NCBI RefSeq assembly: GCF_023078275.1 | Contig: NC_062994.1 | Location: forward strand, 9,743,545-9,807,544 | Source: Leguminivora glycinivorella | Lineage: Eukaryota > Arthropoda > Insecta > Lepidoptera > Tortricidae | Direction: 5' to 3' | Length of the DNA stretch: 64,000 bases | Shown: in pieces, positions 1-12,200 of the stretch | Layout of the letters: every line of letters begins with the position of its first letter | Numbering within the stretch: position 1 is the stretch's first letter | Made by a program: the position numbers and the translations under genes | Notes under the pieces: generated by a model | The model's database searches: none | Seen by the model: only the letters and a program-made list of their open reading frames with translations | Told to the model about the DNA's origin: nothing

Positions 1-76
1 TGGGGCGGGTGCTGGGGTTCGAACCCGCGAACTCCGGAAAGAAAGTTGCACGTACTTACCGCTAGGCTACCAGCGC
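1..76 (-). mobile_element. tRNA-derived SINE (family S1), head only
   Basis: B-box-like ggttcgaacccgcg and taggctaccagcgctt match the head of the full copy at 60983-61276. Cut by the window edge. Confidence 0.75.
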
Positions 77-119
77 TTAAAATTAAAAAATACATATTAA
101 GTATATTATTTGTCGACAG

Positions 120-215
120 GTTCAGAATCGCAGATAGAATGCACGCCCGAAGTGATGAAGGTGACAGTGCCCATGGACGGCGACAGGCAACTCTCATACC
201 TGGACCAGCTTAAAG
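120..215 (+). CDS. ZP gene exon a (start of ZP-N)
   Basis: Acceptor gtcgacag, donor gtaaga, phase 1 in and 1 out. Encodes SESQIECTPEVMKVTVPMDG and onward to LDQLK; the cysteine is the first of the ZP-N module. Confidence 0.88.
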
Positions 216-3200
216 GTAAGAAACTTTAACATTACTTTACTTTTCCCCTCACTAGCTCATAAACACGTGTTTTGTCCTTTAATACCAGTGAGTAAAAACG
301 CATTTTATCCACTAGTGAGTAAAGTAATTTGACCTTGAATAAAATCAAATTAACTGCTTTAAAATTGATAAAAGTAGTTGAATCTAGTAATAATAGTACA
401 TTACATCAGAGGCCGGGAAAATGAGGATTTCCGGCCAAGTGGGTATATACGGCCGAGCGAGCGTGCGAGCGAGGCCGGATAGGGATACGAGGCTGGGAAT
501 CCGTTTTCACGCCGAGGCATGTATAGAGCTTTTCTCAAACATACAATGAAATAAAATAAAAAATGCTCTAAAGGACAATATTTTATAAAAAAAAGTTACT
601 TTGCAGGCCTAGGCCTGAAAAATAATATGGAATCCCTTTACAGTCTTCTCGAGTTGTTGCGCCCAAAAAGCGATACTTCCCAGCCCATTTTAAGGAACGT
701 AAAGACAATATTTCATTGCATGTTTTCGTTTTCTTTCAACCCCTTATTTGCCAAGAGTGGCACTGAAGCTTTACAGTTAAAATACAACTTTGCCCCCTTG
801 GGGTTCAAACAAAATATAATTTCATCTTAGTTATAATTTATTTAATTATAATTAATACCGTGTTCCCACTGACGGAGGTTTGACAGGCTCAGGGCAAAGT
901 TTGAGAAGCTTTTAACTGTTATAATAGGATTATTCCAAACCTTTAACGCCTACCTACACCTTTCGTTACTTTAATATTTACTAAAAAAGGGCGGATAGGT
1001 ACGAAAAGTGCGGAAAAATATTAAAATAAAATAGAAAGATGCATTATTTGTGCAAAATGTTTCGATAGTGTTTTATATTTGTTATTATAATATTAACTAA
1101 AGACAACTAAGTGAATAATTGAACGACACACAACCGTTTAATGACGAATTCGAGACCAATCTTTGCAATTTTTTTCTATTGAGCCGATTTCATTAAATCG
1201 TGTATCGAGTACGGCTATGTTCTTTCAAATTTAATGAATAATAACATATAATATAATTTACTTGCTTTATTAAGACTAATAGTTTGTCTTAAAAAACTGC
1301 GCAAGTAACATCAATTTTACGCAATTGGGTGTTGTCAGCCCCTTAAATGTTATCATCGTAAGTCTAAAATATTAAGGTGATTAATAATACGGAAAAAACC
1401 GGCCAAGTGCGAGACAGACTCGCCCACCGAGGGTTCCGTATTCGTACAAACATCATCTTTCTCATGTAACTTTAAAGACTTGACTAGAAGTATAGGTATA
1501 GCGCCATCTCTCGGTGAATGCGCTAAGTAATTTGCGCGACTGTATAGTATGTTGGATTTTGAGGCTTAATTCTTTATGATGTTAACCGATATCGACAGTT
1601 TTTACTTGAATTGAAAGAGATTTTTTTACGTCTACTCTTGTATTAATTTGAAGTAGAAAAAAGTTTCTATACTACCGACACAATTTTATTTTTCTTGTAA
1701 TATTTAGCGTAAATGTTTCCCAATGTTTCGTATAATTTTCATAATTTTTCGTTGGTAAACTTCGGAGATAAGGGGGAACGGTATTTTTTTTTACATATTC
1801 CCTCATTTTTTTTTCTCCACTACAATTTAAGTTCTTTCTAACGATACCACACTTGAACTAGTAGTAGTACTAGTAGTAGTAGTAGTCCCTAAAATCGCTA
1901 TTAATAGAAATTGTCAACAATGTAAACAAACCATCATATGAAATATCAATATTTGGGCACAATTTTATTATTTTAAAGGTTGAGGATCATAATGTGAATG
2001 TGATATAAATTAATTAAATAAGTAACACATATTTAGCCAGTATCTGATGAGTTAGAATGGAAATCAAAGACATTTTGAACGAACGGACAGAACAGAACGA
2101 TTCTTCTATAACTGTCGCTCTGCATACGTGCAAACTGCAAATGCACATACCTACTTAGTAAATACTGCAAACAGCGAATTACAGAAACAGTAGGCAAAGG
2201 GGCCAAACCACATTTCGTTTACAATATCGACACGGACTGCTGAATAACTGAGTAACGAAACCGCAGGATACGTAGCCAAATGTAAAAACACTTATGATAA
2301 TAATATCTAGAGATGCAACGGATGGTAGTTTGGCCGGATAACGGATACCGGACATTCGGTTGTCGCGACCGCCGGATATCCGGTCTAGAGTTTTACTTAT
2401 AAATATTAAATAATTAAGTAGATAAATGGTAATAATAAGTAGAACTATTGGTGCTATTTTATCAAAATTATATATTTGAAAAATATGTAAAATTTATCGT
2501 CATTAGATGTTTGTAAACAATATTTTTAACCCCGACTCAAAAAACGGGGTGTTATAAGTTTGACGTGTCTGTCTGTGTGTGTGTCTGTCTGTGGCATCGT
2601 AGCTCCCGAACGGATGAACCGATTTGGTTTTTTTTTTTCTGAAAGCTGAGTTAGTCGGGAGTGTTCTTAGCCATGTTTCATGAAAATCGGTCCACTATGT
2701 CGCGGTCGGGGTTTTTTCAAAATTTTAATTTTGTGGTTAGGTTATGCTACACTCTTTCCAGGATCCATTATGTATATGCGCATGTAACATATTGGAATTC
2801 AAATAAAGATCTATCTATCTATCTTAATCGGAATGAACTCGATAGTGCGCGGGCCTGATGTGCGGTGCAGGTTGCAACGTGTTCCTAGTTGTTGACACGA
2901 TGTATGCTATTTTTCGATAGAAAATAAAACAAATCCGTACAATTATTGTATCTACTTTCTACAGCTTTTTATTAGGGTTCCGTAGTCAACTAGGAACCCT
3001 TATAGTTTCGCCATGTCTGTCTGTCTGTCCGTCCGTCCGTCCGTCCGTCCGTCCGTTTCGTCCGCGGATAATCTCAGTAACCGTTAGCACTAGAAAGCTG
3101 AAATTTAGTAGTAATATGTATATTAATCACGCCAATAAAGTGAAAAAATAATAAATGGAAAAAAATGTTTTATTAGGGTACCCCCCCTACATGTAAAGTG

Positions 3201-6200
3201 GGGGCTGATTTTTTTCGTTCCAATCCCAACGTGTGATATATTGTTGGATAGGTATTAAAAAATGAATAAAGGTTTGCTAATATCGTTTTTTGATAATATT
3301 AATATCTTCGGAAATAATCGCTCCTAAAGGACCCGGCAACCTTCAAATCAAGAGTGAACAGGCATCTTCTGGGCGAGCTCACTCCATCGTAGGCCACGTC
3401 TTTGTCTTTGGCTAGTCTGTGGTCAAGAGTAAGCCCATTTATAATAATAAAAAAAAAAAAAGTGCGTCCCCTCCCTCTAACTTTTGAACCATATCTTTAA
3501 AAAATATGAAAAAAATCACAAAAGTAGAACTTTATATACTTTCTAGGAAAATTGTTTTGAACTCGATAGGTTCAGTGATTTTTGAGAAAAATACGGAAAC
3601 CTACGGAACCCTACACTGAGCGTGGCCCGACACGCTCTTGGCCGGTTTTTTATTTTTGAGATTAAACTCGTCTTTAAGCTTGATTATTTTGTGGTTTGAT
3701 GCTTTATGTTACTCAAGTTTTCTGCTTTCTGGCACTAAACCACTATCCGGCATCCGGCCGAATACAACGATACTATCCAGTATCCCGCCGGATAGTTAGG
3801 TATGGTCGGATGCCGTATATCGGATAGTGACCGGATATCCCGGACCGTTGCATATCTAGTCATATCTTTATCGTTATATTACTATTTCTGTCACTCTCCC
3901 GTATTGGCGCGACAGAGCCAGAATGCATTTCGATCGTAGATTATAGCTTAGTATAATTCACGATGTTTTTATTGAAATTCCATGCTTAATTATCGTTGCA
4001 AAACTGACAGCGATTTAACTTTTTTTTAACAACTCTGTGAGTGGGCATTTCTATTTAAAGTTGTACCCCCGAGTTTTCGCATGTCCCCTTACATTTTTTG
4101 CGATTTACTCTTAAGATTGAAGTTTTAACTGGGTAAATGTTGGTTTTTATTGAAATATATTAAGTAGACGCATCATTTATCAAGTAAAATGCATAATAAA
4201 TCCATTTTTTATACTTACAATTAAGTTTTAAAATATGGTAAAATGTGGCTGTAGTACTGTCCCCTTCCACGATTCGAAGTTTTGTTGGACTTTTACACAT
4301 TTTTTTTCTATGATAGTAACATTAAGTAATGCATTTCTACCATAGTTTAAGTAGTAGAAAACGTATTTTTTACGAAAAAGAACTTTAAAATCAACAGTAA
4401 CAGGGTATAATTTCGATAAAAACGTTGTCCCCTCGAAATGTCCAGTTTCGAGATCGTCCGTTTGGTTACGCAGTTTTAACTAAGTAGCAAAATATTTTTT
4501 ACCAACATTTAAGGTTTATTTTAATCCTGGCAAACCTGTGACCATAGACAAACCTTGTCTAACTTCACTTTGGTTAATAAAACAGCCAAACCGCGACCGA
4601 CAAGGAGTGCTGGCATGTGACAGGTAAGTTTACCACTATGTTTGGTCCGTTTTGTTCTAATTTTTACGTAACTAAACTGTTAGGTAAGTAAAAAACTGTT
4701 GATGTTAAATGAATCAATGCCTCATACAGTTATTTCTCAAGTAAATAAGTTAAATATTGCTGTTAGTTTTGTATTATTTTCAATCGATTTAATTCTGGTC
4801 TAGACAAATCGTTACGTCCGTTTGGAAACAATTTGCAGCGTAACATATTGCCGGACAGTCAAATGTAACCAAACTGACACGGTAAAGTTGCGTGCACATT
4901 GAGAATAGCTAGTTTTTTGCCGTGACTTTGTCCATGCTTATTTTTTGGTAATATTCATACTAGTTTGCAGATCTTATGGACACAAAATATGACCTTATAT
5001 AATAATAAGATAATTTTTGTTACTAAATAGAAGATATTTCCCATTACTTAAGAAAATACTCCGTTTAATGTGTTTTCTACTTACTAAGAGAGTTAAGACT
5101 AAAATATACTATTACTTAAATTCATTTTGATAAGAAATATTAATTTTAATATTATTATTTGTAACTGTGATTAATACGCATTTGATACCACAGATGTTTA
5201 GTAGAACTAAACTCTACCCAAAGTAAGATTAGATATTAGGTATATTTCATAAAAAGCCATTATAATAGTGATATATATTTTTAATAAGTATTGATATTAT
5301 AAGTTCTGATATTTCAAGTACCTACGTACTGTGTTTTTTTACTGAGCAAGCATTTGAGTGAAATGTTTGCTTATTGTGATCTCGTCCTTACTTTGTCCGT
5401 TAAGTTACATAGGTGTCCATTTGGAAATTGTCCCCTTGTTAAAAAGTGTTTTTTATTGTTTAGTTAAAGTATAGAAGCTATAAATCTTAGGTTTTAATGC
5501 TAATAATTACAGGTTTCGTTAATTCTATTAATTGTTATTCATTATATGTCAATAATGCCCGTAGTTACTTAATAAAACTAAAAATAAGGTACGGTTTGGG
5601 ACCATGCCGTAACCAAACCACCTAAAATACGGTTTTATAAAAAAAGTTTCATTAGTATTATTAAATGATGATTGTTTTTACTTTGTTTAATACGAATTAT
5701 ATCTATTAAACATTAAAACCTTTGGTTCAAGTATGTCTTTTATTTCCTACACTAAAAAACATTTGTAACCAAACGGACCACAAAAAACCTCTCCCATCAT
5801 AATAAAAATTCATTTTAACTAGTTTATCCTAAAAATATTGCGATTCTCTTCAGTGTTTCGTAAACTAGAATATATTTTCTAACAGAATAACACGACAAAA
5901 TACCAAATAATGCCAATTTTATTTTCAACTTCTCAAATGAGTCATGGTACAAGTTTAAATAGAAATGCCCGAGTCCCAATTTTTTTAAATGCCCACATTT
6001 TTTAAAGCTGCATACGGACTGAGCGTACATGTGTACACGTAGCCGCAACTGGATATTAGTTATTTATGTGACATTTGCATAATGGTAGGCATTAAAACAT
6101 GAGTGTTGTTTTTGTTGTGTTAATAAGATAACATGAGTGTTTTAATGCCTAATTATGTATAGTCGCACACATAACTTTATCTACATCCATGTATGTATGG

Positions 6201-9200
6201 GCGCGGGTTTATCGTCCCATAGAAAATTTGAATTTCGCGCGTTTTTATACTCTCATAATTTGCTTGACCGTCTACCTACCCAAATTCATTCAGGAATGTT
6301 AGGTACTGCACTTACATTTACATACTCACATGAAATTCGACACGCGTATTGAGAATCTGTTATAGACCGACATGTCGGAAAACTGTGCAATTCTGACAAT
6401 AATAATTAAATAACCTTTTTTGCGTCGATAAATGTATATAATTTAATGTATGATAGGAAACTTGAACTAACTTGCGATATTGTCACGTCTGCTTTTGTTG
6501 CATTTTTTACTCTTTGGTTTCAACGAAACATGGCCGCCGCAACATGGCGCTTCGGCATGAGTTTATATTGATACATTTTTTAAAAAGTAAGCGTGTTTAA
6601 ACAAAAATGCAGTAAACCTACGTATGAAAAGTCACTCCTTGGCTTTTGTTACATTTTCCTGAGCAGTTTGTACAGTACCTCACTACACATGACGGCATTA
6701 TTTAGACGAAATATTTTTCATTGCGATACGTCAATCTACCACAGCCGTTCGGCACAGACTAAGCGCGTTTGTGCTGATCAGCTTTAAGTGTTGTTACACA
6801 AAATCAAGTAGAGGTGCCCTCTCTAGTTAACATAATTACTCAAAGATTTCGATCGACCTCTAGCGTCAACGTTTGTTATTTTGGCTAGGCCGCCAGTAAC
6901 CAATACGCAGCATTTCCAACTACGATTTAGTAAAATGATTGGCATGTAAATAATTAGTTTGTAGTTTACCTTTGTGTAGGTGATCAGTCTGCCGATGGTA
7001 AATAAAACACTAAAAAACTTTATATGTAGCTAACTAGCTATACATAAACGGAAAAGTACAGGAATACATACAAATACAGTCTATGTACACGTATTATTAT
7101 TTTAAAAAGCGTGCAAAATCAACCATATATTATCGCTCATTGACATGACAGAACGGAACTGAAAAAATATGTACTAAAACAAAAGACGCGCGCTGGCAGC
7201 GGCATCCGTAGGTACCGGCCAGGTATGCCAGTACTTTTTTTACATACAAATACAGTCTACGAGTATGTACACTTATTATTATTTTTCTCAAACATGCAAT
7301 GAAATATTGTCTACGTTCCTTAAAACGGACTGGGAAGTATCGCTTTTTGGGCGCAACAACTCGAGAGGACTGTAAAGGGATTTCATATTATTTTTTAGGC
7401 CTAGGCCTGCAAAGTAACTTTTTTTTATAAAATATTGTCCTTTAGAGCATTTTTTTTTATTTCATTGTATGTTTGAGAAAAGCACTATACATGCCTCGGC
7501 GTGAAAACGGATTCCCGGCCTCTCGTATCCGCTACGCTCGCTCGGCCGTATATACCCACTTGGCCGGAAATCCTCATTTTCCCGGCCTCTGATGTAATGT
7601 ACTATTGTTTTAAAAGGGGGCAAAGTTGTTGTTTAACCGCACGTGCCAATATTGATACCCGAGCACGTGATACAGGCCCAGGCCCCAGGGGGTCACGTGA
7701 TCTATTTATATGGCCAACCTAGGCTCCTGGGGGGAGGGAGGGGGGCATGACCCGCCCCTGGATCCGCGCATGAGGCCTCTCTTCTAGTACGCCACTTCTC
7801 CCGGTCCTGGGCTAGTACCTCTCTTCTTCTTAGTCGTATACTCTTGTCAGAGTAGTCGTGGTCATTGGGGTCGTTGTGCCGCCATATTGCTCTATTTGCA
7901 TCATTCGCGCGCAGAGATTTAAGGGTGACCTGGGTGGCTAGCCGAATGGCTTCGGCTAGCCACCCAGGTGACCGGTGGGCTAGTACCTACCTACTCGTAA
8001 ACATCAAATTATTGTAATAATATTAGCTGAATATTGAGGATGGTTGATTCATAGGCAAAGTATGAGTCGTATATCCACTCCAGCCCTTTATTTAATAAAA
8101 CATGCCTGATATATACATGTGTCGGTTGCCGCTGACCAAGCAATATGCGTTATGTCGCAGTAAACCATTGTGTTACTGCTAAACATAGAAAGTGGCGTAA
8201 ACGTAAATGAGATTTAATTATATAGGTACAAGATGCGACATAAGCTTCTTTTATACCTAAACCTGTGTTCAAAACATGTGTTTAAAACAGATTAATTACC
8301 AGTATTATTGTGTAATCAGCTGGTTATTAAATTATCGAGGTCAGTAGCCCGATTCTTACTGATTTATAGCAATTATTACCCGTGTGGTGACAGGTCAAGA
8401 ATTTGACCACAACTTGTGAGTGTCGTAGTTTTCGACTATGGGATATAGATTCAGCTGTGTCGTGGACTATAGGTACTATACGTGAGTGTGCATGGGAAAA
8501 CGTCCCACTTTGTCGATTGCTATAAAGCCGCTTTGTTAGACATTAGCTAGTTTTTAAGTTTAGTCTTAGTCCATACTAATACATATTATAAATGGGAAAG
8601 TGTGTGTGTCTGTTTGTTTGTCCATCTTTCACGGCAAAACGGAGCGACGAATTGACGTGATTTTTTAAGTGAAGATAGTTGAAGGGATGGAGAGTGACAT
8701 AGGCTACTTTTTGTCTCTTTCTAACGCGAGCGAAGCCGCGGGCAAAAGCTAGTTTATTATATAATTATGTAAATATGTTCATGTAAATAAATAATTCATG
8801 AAAAAAAAAGATACAAGTAAATCTCGCCTTATTGGTTACCGACAAAGTGGGACGTTTTACTAAACACACACACATACTATTATGTGTGTTTCATATTAAT
8901 TCCATATTAGCAAGACGTTGCAATTCGTTTTGACAGTTCTTAAAAAGAAGCTGACTTGACTAGGAGGCAAGTAGCCTATTAAATAGATTTAATTTTTTTA
9001 AAGAGGAAATTCGTAACTTGTGTCGATTTATCGCCACCCGTTCCAGACTTCCTCATTTCCACACTTGTATCGTAAACTGCTATTATTTCATTTGTTTAAA
9101 AAATATGAAAAAAATCACAAAAGTAAAACTTTATAAAGACTTTCTAGGAAAATTGTTTTGAACTTGATAGCTTAAGTAGTTTTTTCATTCTTTCTTGGGA

Positions 9201-12200
9201 GCAAAAAGTGTCCCAGAATTTCCATTTTTTTTTATAAGGAATTTTATGTATGAACTAAGTAACGGTACAGTACTACAAAGTAGTAAGCATAAATGAAGAC
9301 TTGAAGAGAGACTAGTCAAAGCCTATATCTCATGCATTGACACGTAGGGCTTACATACAAGACTGACGTGTGAATGGTTCCCAACAGACGGGCAGCTGAC
9401 AACGTGAGATCATCGTACAGGAAATACTCAAAAACGTCTATTTATCGCTTTAAACCGTTTTTCAAGCGAGCGATTTATTGACCACTAGCTTTTGCCCACG
9501 GTTTCGCTCGCGTTAGAAAGAGACAAAAAGTAGCCTATGTCACTCTCCATCTCTTCAACTATCTTCACTTACAAAGTCGCGTCATTTCGTTGCTCCGTTC
9601 TGCCGTGAAAGACGGACAAACAAACAGACACACAGACTTTCCCATTTATAATATTAGTATGGATATACGCGAAAAGCGCTGGTGGCCGAGCGGTAAGGGC
9701 GTGCGACTTAAGGTCGCGGGTTTGAACCCCGGCTCGTACCAATGAGTTTTTCGGAACTTATGTGCGAAATGTCATTTGATATTTGCCAGTCGCATTTCAG
9801 TAAAGGAAAACATCGCGAGGAAACCGGACTAATTCCAATAAGGTCTAGTTACCCTTCGGGTTGGAAGGTCAGATGGCAGTCGCTTTCGTAAAACTAGTGC
9901 TTACGCCTAATCTTGGGATTAGTTGTCAAGGCGGACCCCAGGCTCCCAGGAGCCGTTGCAAATGCCGGGATAACGCAAGGAGGATGATGATCGGGTCTTA
10001 TTTTCACAGATTTAGATCAGACTTTTTTTTTGTATGAATAAGTAGGTAGACGTTTGACCACGATCACACCTGATGGTAACTGATGATGCGGTCTACGGTG
10101 GAGCACGCTTACGTATGAGACACCTATTTACTCTGCTTTAAAGAGACCAGGGGCCCGTTTCTCGAAAGGTACAAGCCTTGTATTACAAGTGCGCGAACTG
10201 TCAAATCGTATGGGTTGTCATGGAAACACACTTGTAATACAAGGCGTGTACTTTTCGAGAAACGGGCCACTGGATTGTACTCATAGTTCGTACGTAGTTC
10301 GAAACCGCTCTAAACCTACAAAATAAGAATGCTCCAAAAGCAGGTCTTTCGCAAGAGAACAATCTCACCATACCCCTGATCCATACATTTCCATACAAGT
10401 CATACAACCATTGTTCTGTGAGAAGCGGCGTTATTAGGAACACTTTCACTCGCTTTTTACATGAGACGTGTATGATGGTTACGAACGCGCTACACCTATT
10501 ATGCAGATTACGGTTGCAAATAGAAAAAAAAAAAACAATTTTTTTTTTAGAATTATGAAAAAAAACATGAAAAAAAACCGAACACCATTGTTTTTTTTCT
10601 TAATATGGTTTTTTTTTCAGATGAACAAATACAATACAATACAATACTTTATTTATAACATCGAGTTACAGGTCAAAATACATTCAAGTACATGTTCTAA
10701 TAAAAATACAATACATTAAGTACGTACTTAAATTAAATGTAAGTAAGTAACTCATTGGATAGGAAGCTCGTAAAATTCGTCCAATGAGTAAAACGTTTGG
10801 TCAAGGAGCCATCTACGAGTCATCATCTAGGAGTCATCTCTTAAAAGACACAATGGAAACTGCATCCTGTTTTACTGTGTCCGGCAGTCTGTTGTATACG
10901 GACGGGCCCATCACATACACTGACCTCTCAGACTTGCGTAGGTCGTGTTTAGGTTGTCGCTGCGCATGGCGCGGTGCGGGTTCACGCCTCGCTGCCGGAA
11001 CACATCTAAATTTTTGTGTGTGAAGAGAGCTACCTGGTATATAAGTTCGCAGGGGAGAGGAATAATATTTAGTTCCTTAAATAGCTTTCTACATGTTGCG
11101 TCATCGGGTGCGCCGAAATGGCCCGTATCGCTTTCTTCTGCATTCTGAACACTCGCACGGCAAGCGCGTGCCCACAGCTCGACACCGTAGGTGAGGATCG
11201 CGAAATAGCACGATATTACTACGCTGCGTGATGCCGTTAGCCAGGCGACGGAGTGCGAAGCATGCTCGACCTAACTTGGAGCACAGCTCGTCGATATGGT
11301 GACCCCACGTGAGGGCACTATCGATATGGAAGCCCAGCAGCTTCGTCGTCTGGTAATTCGACAATAACGGTTTTTCGTGAGTTATAACGTGTTTCGATAA
11401 CAATAACGTACATTTTAATTCGATAAACATTCAGTATACTTACTTACAAACGTTTATTGAGGAATCCCCGATGCGGCGTGGAGGGTGGAGAGGCAGTGGT
11501 GTTGCCAACAGTAAATAGAGATAACTACCAACTACAGATTTCGTAAATGTTACTATTATAAGACCAGAAATTAAAGTTATTTGATGAAATTCGTTTAATA
11601 GTTAACATTAAGTCTAAAAAACCGTATAAGAGTATTAACCGCTTTGCAAATTTTGATATTTCGTAATTTAGAAAAAGAACATACTCCAGAAAAAAAACGG
11701 TTTTTTTTTCACGGTTTTTTTTCATGTTTTTTTTTTCAAGCCAGAAAATAAACCGTTTTTTTGCAACCCTAATGCAGATAGATAGATATACTTATAGGTA
11801 TGTAATCTTGGTACTCATACTAAAAAACCAGAATTTCGACAGCAACTTGCAACGCGACGTTGCTGTCGATTGCATTACAGCTACTAATCAACACCATCCT
11901 CCTTGCTTAATCCCGGCAATTGCCGCGGCTCATGGGAGCCTGGGGTCCGCTGTGACAACTAATCCCAAGATTTGGCGTAGGCACTAGTTTTATGAAAGCG
12001 ACTGCCATCTGACCTTCCAACCTTACCGCACCTTAACCTGATCGCACCTTAGTTAATATATTCTGTCAAACAAGTCTGTCAGTAAATAAGAACTAAAAAA
12101 ACTATAGGTATACTTTTCTCTAGCACCCTAAAGAAAAGGATGCATATAGTTTTCTTTGTTCTTATTTACTGAAAGACTTGTTTGACAGAGAATAGCAAGG

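Larger units (their letters stand above)
2308..3858. mobile_element. hAT-like TIR element with two nested repeats
   Basis: Ends tagagatgcaacgg and ccgttgcatatcta, with many GGATA/TATCC subterminal motifs. Flanks ATAATATC and GTCATATC match at 6 of 8 positions. Repeats 2527-2750 and 2972-3648 sit inside. No transposase. Confidence 0.65.

Noticed and set aside
9676..9745. Candidate tRNA gene
   Set aside because: A and B boxes are present but the sequence continues into a SINE body repeated at least six times in the window.
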